49,043 nucleotides of DNA, taken from Roseburia sp. (lineage in GTDB: Bacteria > Bacillota_A > Clostridia > Lachnospirales > Lachnospiraceae). Shown here piece after piece: positions 1 to 8,697 of this stretch (position 1 is the first letter of the stretch; the number at the start of each line of letters is the position of its first letter). The stretch is taken from the NCBI GenBank assembly GCA_019411365.1, contig DXQT01000020.1, positions 1-49,043 of the forward strand, read 5' to 3'. The translations under genes were made by a program, and so were the position numbers. Below the pieces are notes generated by a model that did not search any database, was not told the origin of the DNA, and saw only the letters and a list, made by a program, of their open reading frames with translations.

Positions 1-104
1 CATGTTATTCATCAGAAATTTCCGGTTTGCACAGATTTACCGGGAATAAACAGAAAGAGACCAGCATGAAGGAAATATAACATTTAATTCTGCAATACAA
101 GGAT

Positions 105-1439
105 TTATCTGCGCCGTTTCAGTCCGTGTTCCTTATAATACCTGTCTTTATCCTCATACATCAGGCGCTCCGATTCGTTTAAAAGCAGATCAATATCCTT
201 AGGACCGTGTTCTTTCCATATCATGCCAACCGCCATCGTAACCTGATGTTCTTTCATATCCATGCGCAGTTTCTCAACGTGTTCCCTCAGGTCTTTTTCC
301 TCAATTCCAAGACAAAGTACTAAAAATTCATCGCCGCCGATCCGATACAGACCATACCCCTTAAATACACCCGCTAAGCACTCACATGCCCTGATGATCA
401 ACCGGTCTCCGGCTTCATGCCCCTGCTCATCATTGACCTTTTTCAACCCTGTGATATCGCAGTACACTACACCGATCTGTTCCCCATTCCACTCATGCTC
501 CACAAACCAGTCGACCGCATAACGATTGCCAAACTGAGTGAGCTGGTCACGATAACTCATGCGTTCTAACTGACGGAGCAGATTTCTTCTCCGAATGGAG
601 GAAACAATAAAAGATCCCATGATATGAAGCATATCGGAAACATAATCTAATGATTCTGCCGGTGGATTATCCACTCCGTAAAATCCAATGATCTTTTTCT
701 CCCAATAAAGTGGAACAACCACCAGTGAATGGATATCCTGACGTTTCAGATTCTTATACTGTTCCGAATCTTCCTCTCTGATGTTCTCCAGATTTTCAAT
801 TACAATGTTTTTATCTTCTTGAAAATTCCGATACCAGTTGGCACATAATTCTGGTGGAAGGTTCTGTAAATTATCTTTCTCCGGCTTGATTCCATTTGCA
901 ACCCACTCGTAAGTGTTGTCATCGCACCCATTCTCATTATGCTCAAAAATATATGTCCTCTCTCCATCTAATGCCTTTCCTATATATTCCAGAATGATGT
1001 CCAGCGATTTATCCGCAGAAGATGTTCCAAGGGCAAGACGCAGTCCCTCATTAACGATTTTTTCCAGTTTTTCGTAGCGGCGTACCACATTTTTCTGATG
1101 TTCCTGAGAACTTATATTCAGAGCAATCTCTATTCTATATCGTCTGCCATTGTCCTCCACAACAGTATCCTTAATTTTAAAGTATTTATTTAAAAGCGGG
1201 TTAAAATACCGCCACTCCTTAAACTGTCCTTCCTGCAGTTCATCATTATTGCAGATCGTACAGGGCAGGCTTGAATTCTGAAGCAATTCATAACATTTTT
1301 TGCCGGCAAGTTCTTCTTTTGAATGTATCCCATAAGTATCTCTCATCTTTTTATTCATATAAACCAGTTCATGGGTATCCGCATCTGCAACATATACATA
1401 TTCATTCATATTTTCAAAAAAATTCCAGATTCTTTCCAT
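105..1439 (-). CDS. PAS-GAF-GGDEF diguanylate cyclase
   Basis: This is a predicted cytoplasmic sensor that makes cyclic di-GMP from two GTP. An N-terminal PAS-like domain (about residues 5-115, with a CTIC pair near residue 60) is followed by a GAF-like domain (about 130-290) and a C-terminal GGDEF domain. The catalytic motif RIGGDEF is intact near residue 370. No RxxD inhibitory site is seen at the usual place just before GGDEF (the residues there are FKGY), so classical product inhibition is unlikely. No membrane segment is visible. I chose the ATG at 1439 because GGGGA lies five bases upstream of it; the ATG at 1451 (four codons earlier) has no ribosome binding site. It stands alone, after the hcp operon on the same strand. 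The signal sensed by the PAS/GAF domains is unknown. Confidence 0.9.
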   Translation of the reverse strand: MERIWNFFENMNEYVYVADADTHELVYMNKKMRDTYGIHSKEELAGKKCYELLQNSSLPCTICNNDELQEGQFKEWRYFNPLLNKYFKIKDTVVEDNGRRYRIEIALNISSQEHQKNVVRRYEKLEKIVNEGLRLALGTSSADKSLDIILEYIGKALDGERTYIFEHNENGCDDNTYEWVANGIKPEKDNLQNLPPELCANWYRNFQEDKNIVIENLENIREEDSEQYKNLKRQDIHSLVVVPLYWEKKIIGFYGVDNPPAESLDYVSDMLHIMGSFIVSSIRRRNLLRQLERMSYRDQLTQFGNRYAVDWFVEHEWNGEQIGVVYCDITGLKKVNDEQGHEAGDRLIIRACECLAGVFKGYGLYRIGGDEFLVLCLGIEEKDLREHVEKLRMDMKEHQVTMAVGMIWKEHGPKDIDLLLNESERLMYEDKDRYYKEHGLKRRR

Positions 1440-1577
1440 ACCATTCCCCATTTCGTGCTTTTTTATAAAAACAATATTCTCATTCCTGACAAGCCTGAAT
1501 ACAAACTTATTATCTATTATAACTCAAAATTCGACAATATACAGTATATTTTTTCATTTAACCAGAAAAAGGAAGTA

Positions 1578-1601
1578 TGAAAAATAAAAAATCATTTTTC
1601 A
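1578..1601 (-). terminator. Weak hairpin downstream of hcp
   Basis: The arms TGAAAAAT and ATTTTTCA pair around an 8-base loop about 60 bases after the hcp stop codon. The stem is AT-only and no long T-tract follows it, so this is a weak terminator candidate. No better one is visible before the diguanylate cyclase gene. Confidence 0.3.
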
Positions 1602-1659
1602 CACCCCCTTTTCTCATTCAGGGCGACAGAAAGGTTCCCAAAACATTTATTTTATTGAT

Positions 1660-3240
1660 TTATCCAAGGATCTCTGCTAAATCTGCTTCCGGTGTCGTAA
1701 TCGGTGCGATTCCATAATTATCTACCAGATAATTCAAGATATTTGGTGAAATAAATGCCGGCAGTGTCGGTCCCAGTTTTATATTTTTGATACCAAGGTG
1801 GAGCAGTGTCAATAAAATGCAGACTGCTTTCTGTTCGTACCAGGAAAGCACCATGGAAAGCGGCAGCTCATTCACGCCACAGTCAAATGCCTCCGCAAGT
1901 GCCACTGCGACACGGATCGCACTGTAGGCATCGTTGCACTGTCCCATATCAAGGATTCTCGGCAGTCCACCGATCGTTCCAAGGTCAAGATCATTGAAAC
2001 GGTATTTTCCACATGCAAGTGTTAAGATCATGGTATCCTTTGGCGTCTGTTTTACAAACTCTGTATAATAATTTCTTCCCACACGGGCGCCATCACAGCC
2101 TCCTACCAGGAAGAAATGGCGGATATCACCGGATTTTACGGCTGCGATCACCTGATCTGCCACGCCGAGTACCGTTCCGTGTCCAAATCCTGTCATAACC
2201 TTTGTTCCACCGTTGATTCCGGTAAATGCAGTATCCTCTTTGTAACCGCCAAGCTCTAACGCTTTTTCGATGACCGGTGTAAAATCCTTATCCTCTCCGA
2301 TGTGAACCATTTCAGGATAAGATACTACCTCCGTTGTAAACACGCGGTCCGCATAACTCTCTTTGACCGGCATCAGACAGTTTGTCGTATAAAGAACCGG
2401 TGCAGGGATATTTGCAAACTCCTTCTGCTGATTCTGCCATGCGGTACCAAAGTTGCCTTTTAAATGCGGGTATTTCTTTAATTCCGGGTAGGCATGTGCC
2501 GGCAGCATCTCGCCGTGGGTATAAATGTTGATTCCCTTATCTTTTGTCTGCTCTAACAACAGTTTTAAGTCATAAAGGTCATGACCGGTAATGACGATAA
2601 ACGGTCCCTTTTCCACCATCAGAGGAACTTCCGTCGGTACCGGGGTTCCAAAAGTTTCTGTGTTGGCACGGTCTAACATTTCCATGCAGGTAAGGTTTAC
2701 TTTTCCTGTCTCAAGCACGAGTGGAAGCAGATCTTCCATCTCGAAATCCTCTCCGACTGCAAATAATGCACGGTAGAAAAAGTCGTTTACTTCCTCATTT
2801 GTATAGCCGAGTACCATGGCATGATAAGCGTATGCTGCCATACCGCGGATTCCGAATAAGATCAGGGATTTTAAGGAACGGATATCCTCATCTGCCTCCC
2901 ACATCCGCTTCATATCATAATCGCTGGTATTGCCGCACGGTGACATGCAGGCTGCACATCCCGGCACCACTCTTCCTTTTTCTTCCCGGACACGGGCGAT
3001 CATCTCACGCAGTGTCTCATCATTAAAATTCACATTCGTGATCGTTGTGAATAAACCTTCTATTATAATGCGGTCTGTCTGCTCTGTCTTTGGATTATTC
3101 ATGCAGGCATGTGCAAGTCCCACAAGTGCTCCTGTCAGTTCATCCTGTAAATCCGCTGTCACGCTTTTCTTTCCACACACGCCGGCTGCCCCTGTACATC
3201 CACTGCATCCCGCTGTCTGCTCACACTGAAAACAAAACAT
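1660..3240 (-). CDS. hcp: Hybrid-cluster protein (hydroxylamine/NO reductase)
   Basis: Hcp carries a [4Fe-4S] cluster and a hybrid [4Fe-2S-2O] cluster and is associated with detoxifying nitric oxide or hydroxylamine in anaerobes. The N-terminus MFCFQCEQTAGCSGC supplies the cluster cysteines in a C-x2-C-x8-C-x6-C arrangement (C3, C6, C15, C22), the spacing seen in Hcp of strict anaerobes. The motifs VPGCAAC, TTNCLMP, GGCDGAR and LACGKYRFN are typical of the hybrid-cluster region. The length of 526 residues is normal. AAGGGAG precedes the ATG. The gene lies 28 bases after the ferredoxin gene, so the two are probably co-transcribed from the Crp/Fnr-controlled promoter near 4.1 kb. The ferredoxin is the likely electron donor, which is an inference from neighbourhood. 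Confidence 0.97.
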   Translation of the reverse strand: MFCFQCEQTAGCSGCTGAAGVCGKKSVTADLQDELTGALVGLAHACMNNPKTEQTDRIIIEGLFTTITNVNFNDETLREMIARVREEKGRVVPGCAACMSPCGNTSDYDMKRMWEADEDIRSLKSLILFGIRGMAAYAYHAMVLGYTNEEVNDFFYRALFAVGEDFEMEDLLPLVLETGKVNLTCMEMLDRANTETFGTPVPTEVPLMVEKGPFIVITGHDLYDLKLLLEQTKDKGINIYTHGEMLPAHAYPELKKYPHLKGNFGTAWQNQQKEFANIPAPVLYTTNCLMPVKESYADRVFTTEVVSYPEMVHIGEDKDFTPVIEKALELGGYKEDTAFTGINGGTKVMTGFGHGTVLGVADQVIAAVKSGDIRHFFLVGGCDGARVGRNYYTEFVKQTPKDTMILTLACGKYRFNDLDLGTIGGLPRILDMGQCNDAYSAIRVAVALAEAFDCGVNELPLSMVLSWYEQKAVCILLTLLHLGIKNIKLGPTLPAFISPNILNYLVDNYGIAPITTPEADLAEILG

Positions 3241-3268
3241 ATGATTCTCCCTTCTACTATCCTTCTTT

Positions 3269-3979
3269 TTAATCTAAAATTTTTCCGTCAATTGAGATCG
3301 TTACAACATTCCATGGAATGAATTTTCCACTGTTCTTTAATGCGGTCACTGCTGCATGTTCCAGTCCGCCACAGCAAGGCACTTCCATTCGAACGACCGT
3401 CACGCTCTTGATATCATTATTTCTGATGATCTCCGTCAGCTTCTCACTGTAATCCACGTCATCTAATTTCGGGCATCCGATCAGTGTCACTTTTCCACGG
3501 ATAAAATCCTGGTGGAAACTGCCGTATGCGTATGCGGTACAGTCTGCCGCGATCAGAAGTTTTGCCCCGTCAAAATAAGGCGCATTGACCGGTGCAAGTT
3601 TGATCTGTACCGGCCACTGACGCAATTGGGAGCTGACCGGTGAACCTGCATTCTGATTTTCTTCTGCAGGTTTTCTTTCAAGCTGGCGCATTCTTGAACC
3701 CGGGCATCCGCCAACCGGTGCCTGTCCCATCGCCTGCATTTTTTTCTTTTTATTTTCCTGTACGGCCGCTTCATCATAAGCTGCTGCCTCACGCTCGATA
3801 AAAGAGATCGCTCCGACCGGACAGTTTGGCAGACAGTCGCCAAGTCCGTCACAGTAATCATCATGAAGCAGTTTTGCCTTTCCTTCCACGATGCCGATCG
3901 CGCCCTCGTGGCATGCCTCCGCACAAATTCCACAACCGTTACATTTTTCTTCGTCTATCTGGATCACTCTGCGTACCAT
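3269..3979 (-). CDS. 4Fe-4S ferredoxin-like protein paired with Hcp
   Basis: This 236-residue iron-sulphur protein probably passes electrons to Hcp. Residues 13-23 carry a full CxxCxxCxxxC motif (CNGCGICAEAC) and residues 43-53 a second, variant motif (C-x5-C-x3-C-P). A linker follows from about residue 65 to 125. The C-terminal domain of about 110 residues has a VPCCGG motif and conserved ADCTAYAYG and LIGCPKLDD segments. This architecture is commonly found next to hcp in clostridia. GGAGG precedes the ATG. It is the first gene of the hcp operon, with a leader of about 110 bases. The role of the C-terminal domain is not known to me. Confidence 0.88.
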   Translation of the reverse strand: MVRRVIQIDEEKCNGCGICAEACHEGAIGIVEGKAKLLHDDYCDGLGDCLPNCPVGAISFIEREAAAYDEAAVQENKKKKMQAMGQAPVGGCPGSRMRQLERKPAEENQNAGSPVSSQLRQWPVQIKLAPVNAPYFDGAKLLIAADCTAYAYGSFHQDFIRGKVTLIGCPKLDDVDYSEKLTEIIRNNDIKSVTVVRMEVPCCGGLEHAAVTALKNSGKFIPWNVVTISIDGKILD

Positions 3980-4088
3980 ATGAATTCCTCCTGTTTTCCG
4001 CTTCCATTTTCTTTTTCTTTCGTTCTGTTCACAGGTTACTGTTCACAGATTCAGGCTACTCATCCTGTCATCTGTGCCCTTGACATTA

Positions 4089-4139
4089 CTCGTACACTAT
4101 ACTAGAATTTTTTTCAAAAGTATGTTGTCATAACAACAT
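4089..4139 (-). promoter_or_regulatory. hcp operon promoter with Crp/Fnr-type operator
   Basis: A perfect inverted repeat, ATGTTGT-CATA-ACAACAT, spans 4122-4139. Downstream on the minus strand is a -10 box TATAGT (4101-4096) with no good -35 box. Placing the start 7 bases after the -10 box (4089) puts the palindrome centre at -41.5, the class II activator position used by Crp/Fnr proteins. The gene of such a regulator starts 36 bases away on the other strand, so the same site may also autoregulate it. The binding is inferred; the palindrome and spacing are seen. Confidence 0.72.
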
Positions 4140-4174
4140 TTTTAAAAATTTTTGAAAAAAGAAGGTTTTCTTTT

Positions 4175-4849
4175 ATGGATTATCAGTTTTTAAGTCAGAC
4201 AATGCTGTTTTCGGGCGAATCGCCGGAAGAAATCAAAGAAATGCTCTCCTGCCTCGGTGCAGTCACAAGAAGCTACGGAAAAGGTGAGATCATCTATCAT
4301 GCCGGAGAATGTGTACATTCGATGGGACTGGTGCTCTCCGGAAATGTTCAGATTGAAAGTGATGATGTCTGGGGAAATCACAGTGTACTAGATGACATAA
4401 CTCCCGGCTTTTTCTTCGCCGAAACTTATGCGAGTCTGTTAAAAGAACCTCTGATGGTCAATGTGGTCTCTGCGGCTGCAAAGACCGAAGTGTTATTTTT
4501 AAATATAGGACGGCTGCTTACCACCTGCACAAACAGCTGCACACATCACAACCGCCTGATCCACAATTTGTTTTTTATTTCGGCACGGAAAAATCTGCTG
4601 CTTTCGCGCAGAATCTTCCACACCACACCAAAGTCAATCCGCGGGCGGCTGCTCTCTTATCTGTCTGCGCAGTCTGCTGCCGCAAACAGTCTTGATTTTA
4701 CAATTCCGTTTAACAGACAGCAGCTCGCAGACTACCTGAATGTAGACCGCAGTGCACTTTCTGCAGAACTCTCAAAAATGCAGCGGGAGGGTCTCCTTAC
4801 AACGGAGCGCAATCATTTTACCCTCTGCGAAGATCCTTTAGAATCTTAA
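4175..4849 (+). CDS. Crp/Fnr-family regulator (HcpR-like)
   Basis: A 224-residue cAMP-receptor-fold regulator. An N-terminal cyclic-nucleotide-binding-like beta-roll (about residues 20-120) is followed by a dimerisation helix and a C-terminal winged helix (about 165-215), whose recognition region reads QQLADYLNVDRSALSAELSK. There is no N-terminal cysteine cluster like that of E. coli Fnr. The gene is divergent from the ferredoxin-hcp operon, with a Crp-type palindrome between them, so its likely role is nitrosative-stress activation of hcp, as described for HcpR-type regulators. GAAGG lies nine bases before the ATG. Its stop codon overlaps the stop codon of the convergent HD-GYP gene. The effector is not visible from sequence. 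Confidence 0.87.
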   Translation: MDYQFLSQTMLFSGESPEEIKEMLSCLGAVTRSYGKGEIIYHAGECVHSMGLVLSGNVQIESDDVWGNHSVLDDITPGFFFAETYASLLKEPLMVNVVSAAAKTEVLFLNIGRLLTTCTNSCTHHNRLIHNLFFISARKNLLLSRRIFHTTPKSIRGRLLSYLSAQSAAANSLDFTIPFNRQQLADYLNVDRSALSAELSKMQREGLLTTERNHFTLCEDPLES

Positions 4850-5934
4850 ACCATATGTACGCAGTACCAGTCTTCATCCACCTGTCTCACTTCTTCTCCG
4901 ACAGAAACGATCGGATGATCCATATCGTTTAATGGGATATATTCCACGCACCCTTCCCTGCCGTCTGACATGATGACCTGCTGTTGTCTGTATACTTTTA
5001 CCATATTTTTGATAAATATATTGAGAAGATTCTGGTCAATTCCTTTGCTGCCCTCGGTTACAAACCATTGCAGTACATCAAACGGAATCTTCTCTTTTTT
5101 GTAACTGCGTGCAGAAAGCATCGCATCATAAATATCAGAAATCGTTGTGATCCTTGCAAAATAAGAAATAGATTCTGCCTTTAAACCGTCCGGATAACCT
5201 TTTCCATCCAGCTTTTCATGATGCCAGCGTACCGCATAGCGTACATCCTCGCTGATATCATCCCCAAGCAGTTCAAAAGAATATAGCGGATGTCTTTTCA
5301 TAACCTCAAATTCTTCCGGTGTCAGTTTCCGCGGTGCATTTAATATTTCTTCCGGGATCTTCGTCTTTCCGATATCATGAAGCACACCTGTTAAAATCAG
5401 ACTCCGGATATCTTTTTCATCGAGTCCTAACCACTGTCCCATGATCCCGTTTAAAAGTGCAACGTTTAGGGAATGTCTCTGTAATGCCTCGTCAACCGGT
5501 CTTGGCACGGTAATACACTGGAAAATCTCCCCGGCATCCACGGATACCATTCTGCCATATACTTTCTCCATCATGCCTTCCACTTCAGCATGATTGACAA
5601 ACATCGCATTTTTACTCATCTGAAGCACATGGTCGATGCCTTTGCGCAGTTCTGTATACCCGGTCCTGTTTTCCAACATTTTCTGCTGTATTTCAGCCGG
5701 ACGGTCTTTTCCCTTCATGATATACTCATAAGATCCGCGGAATGTTGTAATATAATTGTTGCCATCACTGAAATTGATCAGTTTATCAAGTTTGCTTTTC
5801 GTGATAACTTCTCCGCTTGGCACTAAAAGTACGCTTCCATTATAATTGTAAAGATTATCTGATAAAACAAGTCCCTCCCACAAATACTCCATCGGTACTT
5901 TTTCGAGACGTTCTGTTTTTTCGTATTTTGCCAT
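4846..5934 (-). CDS. HD-GYP domain phosphodiesterase
   Basis: This is a probable cyclic di-GMP hydrolase. The N-terminal 140 residues have no domain I recognise. The HD-GYP domain follows with H153 (QRHS), the HD pair at 186-187 (VLHDIGK), H215 (KRHP), HH at 238-239 and the signature GKGYPDG at 244-250, so the metal ligands and the GYP loop are intact. The length is 362 residues with no membrane segment, so it is probably cytoplasmic. Its ribosome binding site (AAGGAGG) overlaps the last codons of the upstream coiled-coil gene and the gap is 8 bases, so the two are translationally coupled. It converges on the Crp/Fnr gene with overlapping stops. Confidence 0.9.
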   Translation of the reverse strand: MAKYEKTERLEKVPMEYLWEGLVLSDNLYNYNGSVLLVPSGEVITKSKLDKLINFSDGNNYITTFRGSYEYIMKGKDRPAEIQQKMLENRTGYTELRKGIDHVLQMSKNAMFVNHAEVEGMMEKVYGRMVSVDAGEIFQCITVPRPVDEALQRHSLNVALLNGIMGQWLGLDEKDIRSLILTGVLHDIGKTKIPEEILNAPRKLTPEEFEVMKRHPLYSFELLGDDISEDVRYAVRWHHEKLDGKGYPDGLKAESISYFARITTISDIYDAMLSARSYKKEKIPFDVLQWFVTEGSKGIDQNLLNIFIKNMVKVYRQQQVIMSDGREGCVEYIPLNDMDHPIVSVGEEVRQVDEDWYCVHMV

Positions 5935-5942
5935 AACCGGTA

Positions 5943-6962
5943 CTAGACCTCCTTGTCAACCTTGATTCCTTTTAAATCTGCCTCTAAAACCTTCATGCTG
6001 CTTTTAATGTCATCAAGTCCCTGCTCCACACCGTTCATCTGCTTATGTTCTGTCGTGAGTGTCAGCATCTCATCTAACTTCATATCCGGTGCCTCATGTC
6101 TCTGCTGTTTTTCCTTTGCACGGTCCACAGCCTCTTTGGTGCCCTCGATCAGAGCTTTTTCTACCGCACGTTTTTCCTCTAAGGCATCTAAACGTTCCTG
6201 ACGCTTTTCTTTTTCGTCTGCGACATCCTTTGCATCCTCTTTTGCCTCTTCCATCTTCTCATCAATGCCATCTTTCACATCAGAGACAAGCATGGAGACC
6301 ACATCATCGTTTGCAGCATCCATGATATCATCAGCAGCATTTTTCGCATCCACCATTCCATGCGTCTTTAATTTTTCGATCATAATACGCTTCACATTGC
6401 CGACGGCAGCCTGCATTCCACTGGTTGTATCGCGGATCGTAACCTTTTCTTCTACCGCCTGGGCATGGATCTCAAGTGCCCGTTTCTGGTACTCTGTGAG
6501 TGGCTGCTTATCGATCTCATTTAACTTTTTCCACTCATCCCTAGTCAGTTTCTCACCCACACCGCGCCTGTATTCCTGTCTCTTTTCCAACAGGTTTAAA
6601 TCCTGCTGTTCTTTGGAATCATCTGCTACGTTGCACTGTTCCTTCAATGTTTTTTCCTGGTCTTCATAACCGGCAAGTGCCTTCTTTGCCTCCGTCCGCT
6701 GTGCGTCTAATTCCGCATAGCGTTGTCTTTGCGATGCGACCGTTTTTTCCACAGCCTGGTCGTTATCCCACGCATCTTTCACCAGTTTTAAGGCACTTTT
6801 CTGTGCCATCTTTTTTCGCTGTTCGATCTGATTTTTTGTTGTCAGTACCGGACTTCCCTCAAAAAATGCGCTTTTTCCCTGTTTATTTGCCTGCTCTGCT
6901 TTGTGCCCTGCCGCTGTATTCTGTACATTTGAAAAACCGTTTGCATTGATCGATAAATTCAT
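5943..6962 (-). CDS. Coiled-coil protein of unknown function
   Basis: I do not recognise this protein. It has about 339 residues, is highly charged and mostly predicted helical. Long Lys/Glu/Ala/Gln-rich stretches (about residues 50-130 and 215-290) suggest coiled coils. There is no signal peptide, membrane segment or enzyme motif. The N-terminus (about residues 1-45) is Asn/Gly/Ala-rich and probably unstructured. The ATG at 6962 has GGGGA eight bases upstream; the earlier ATG at 6977 lacks one. It is translationally coupled to the HD-GYP gene, which suggests a shared role in a cyclic di-GMP-linked process such as motility or surface attachment, but this is only inference. Confidence 0.75.
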   Translation of the reverse strand: MNLSINANGFSNVQNTAAGHKAEQANKQGKSAFFEGSPVLTTKNQIEQRKKMAQKSALKLVKDAWDNDQAVEKTVASQRQRYAELDAQRTEAKKALAGYEDQEKTLKEQCNVADDSKEQQDLNLLEKRQEYRRGVGEKLTRDEWKKLNEIDKQPLTEYQKRALEIHAQAVEEKVTIRDTTSGMQAAVGNVKRIMIEKLKTHGMVDAKNAADDIMDAANDDVVSMLVSDVKDGIDEKMEEAKEDAKDVADEKEKRQERLDALEEKRAVEKALIEGTKEAVDRAKEKQQRHEAPDMKLDEMLTLTTEHKQMNGVEQGLDDIKSSMKVLEADLKGIKVDKEV

Positions 6963-7036
6963 AAACTCATTCCCCATTTATTGCATCCGTGAAAATCGAT
7001 TCCTATATAAATGTATCGGCAATTTTTTCTGTCACA

Positions 7037-7801
7037 TTAATCAGAAATCAGGATCTGCCGCACTTTTGCCAGATCCATCTGCATCAGCACATGATCTGCG
7101 TCCGGTTTCTTCTCTGTGTCCGGTGAAATATTTGAATGAATGTAGAATGTATGCAGTCCGACCTCTTTTGCTCCTTTGATATCACTGACCGCATCGTTTC
7201 CGATCATAATACTCTCTTCCGGCAAAATGTGATGTTTATCCAGCAAAAGATGAAAGAAACGCGTATCCGGCTTTTTCACTTTGCACGAGGATGACAGAAA
7301 GATATCATCAAAATAAGGCTCCAGTCCCAGAAGTTTCAATTCATACGCCGTAAAAATACGCTGTGCATTCGAAAGCAGATATACTTTTTTTCCTGTTTCA
7401 CGCAATGCCGCAAGAAGTTCCTTTGCCCCGTCATAAAGTCTGATATATTCTGTGGAAAGGATCCGGAAAAACTGTCCAGCATGAATGGCAAGTTCTATAT
7501 CTGCCTGTACCCCTTTTTTCTGAAACAATGCAAGAAAAACCTCCTCGATCTCGATCTCTGGATGTGCTTCATGTGCATCGTCTTTTTTCATGGCTGCATC
7601 AGGTCCCATCTCCTGCCGCAATGCATCCTCTTTCTGCCCCGTGAGGCACGCATACGCGTTTTTCAGTTCCTCTGCAGTATAAACCGCACCATAATAGCCG
7701 TAAAACTGCGCCAGTTTCTCCCAGAGTTCCGTTTTTTCTTCATCTGTGTGGATATCCACCAGAGTTCCATATAAATCAAATATGTAATTTTCGTATTTCA
7801 T
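7037..7801 (-). CDS. HAD-superfamily hydrolase (YjjG-like)
   Basis: A haloacid-dehalogenase-type phosphatase of 254 residues. Motif I is FDLYGTLVD at residues 9-17, where the first Asp is the nucleophile and Tyr replaces the more common Met/Phe. A helical cap follows (about 20-110). Motif II is the LLSNA segment, motif III the Lys in CKVKKPD, and motif IV MIGNDAVSDIKGA. The cap and motif spacing resemble YjjG-type nucleotidases and phosphoglycolate-type phosphatases; the substrate cannot be read from the sequence. AGAGGA precedes the ATG. The gene follows sigF on the same strand after a gap of about 150 bases, which holds only AT-rich DNA. Confidence 0.88.
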   Translation of the reverse strand: MKYENYIFDLYGTLVDIHTDEEKTELWEKLAQFYGYYGAVYTAEELKNAYACLTGQKEDALRQEMGPDAAMKKDDAHEAHPEIEIEEVFLALFQKKGVQADIELAIHAGQFFRILSTEYIRLYDGAKELLAALRETGKKVYLLSNAQRIFTAYELKLLGLEPYFDDIFLSSSCKVKKPDTRFFHLLLDKHHILPEESIMIGNDAVSDIKGAKEVGLHTFYIHSNISPDTEKKPDADHVLMQMDLAKVRQILISD

Positions 7802-7949
7802 GTCAATCCTCTCTTTTGTACAAAAGTCTTATTTTTCACAAAATTCTTATTTTTTCATGCCGTTTTCCACTTTACACAGCTTTGCTGCACACAATCCTGT
7901 GCATTTTATAAAATTTAACATGTTTATCTGGGAAAATCAACCGGATACA

Positions 7950-8696
7950 TCACGAATCACACGATCCTAAATTTTTTCTGAGACACAACAGAATCTTTTT
8001 TTCAAGCCTGCTGACCTGCACCTGTGTCATTCCCAGTTCTTTTGCTGTTTCACTCTGTGTCCTGTTTTCAAAATAACGGCACCGGATGAGATTCTGTTCC
8101 CGCTCATCCAGCAGTTCCATGAGCTGCTCGATCACCATCCGGTTTAATACTGCCTCTTTTTCCGGTTCATCCCTTCCGTTTTCTTCCTTTTCACACAACT
8201 GATCGACCATCAGTAACTCGTCCCCGTCTTTCTCATAGACCGGCTGATAGATGGATTCCACATCTCTTGCCGACTCCATTGCCATAATGATCTCACCGCT
8301 GCTCAACCCTGTCCGCTCTGCGATCTCAAGCAATCCCGGTTCTCTTCCAAGTTTCCCCCACAGTTCTTCCTTTGCCCTCCCTGCCTTATAAGCGTTTTCT
8401 TTTAATGTCCGGCTTACTTTTACCATACCGTCATCTCTTAAAAATCTGCGGATTTCCCCCATGATCACCGGAACTGCATAAGTGGAAAATGCAAGATTTA
8501 ACGAGAGATCAAATTTATCAACCGCCTTCATCAATCCAATACATCCAATCTGAAACAATTCTTCCCTCTCATGTCCCCGGTGTTCAAACCGGTTTGCGAT
8601 AGTATGTACCAGTCCCAGATTTCCTGCAATCAGCGTATCCCTTGCACCTTTATCTCCTCCATGTGCCTGCTGCATCAGTTCCTTAAAACCCTCCAT
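7950..8696 (-). CDS. sigF: Forespore sigma factor F
   Basis: This is the RNA polymerase sigma factor that starts forespore-specific transcription after asymmetric division. Region 2 is recognisable from ELFQIGCIGLMKAVDKFD and STYAVPVIMGEIRRFLRDDG. Region 3 follows, then region 4 with TQSETAKELGMTQVQVSRLEKK, which closely matches Bacillus SigF. The gene is the third of the spoIIA operon, in the usual order. I use the ATG at 8696, which begins one base after the spoIIAB stop (TGATATG). A GTG at 8717, in frame and inside spoIIAB, is an alternative but has no ribosome binding site. Activity is expected to be held by SpoIIAB until SpoIIAA frees it. Confidence 0.95.
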   Translation of the reverse strand: MEGFKELMQQAHGGDKGARDTLIAGNLGLVHTIANRFEHRGHEREELFQIGCIGLMKAVDKFDLSLNLAFSTYAVPVIMGEIRRFLRDDGMVKVSRTLKENAYKAGRAKEELWGKLGREPGLLEIAERTGLSSGEIIMAMESARDVESIYQPVYEKDGDELLMVDQLCEKEENGRDEPEKEAVLNRMVIEQLMELLDEREQNLIRCRYFENRTQSETAKELGMTQVQVSRLEKKILLCLRKNLGSCDS

Positions 8697-8697
8697 A

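Noticed and set aside
1..104. Hairpin TTCCGGT/ACCGGGAA near the left edge as a terminator
   Set aside because: It has a bulge and no T-tract on the minus strand. No gene start or other signal is visible in this stretch.
3553..3933. 126-codon frame on the minus strand inside the ferredoxin gene
   Set aside because: It is a shifted-frame shadow. The protein is Arg-rich, and the ferredoxin frame carries the cluster motifs.
7802..7949. Possible regulatory element between sigF and the HAD gene
   Set aside because: Only AT-rich sequence with short repeated TTCTTATTTTT strings is seen; no clear promoter, terminator or frame could be supported.
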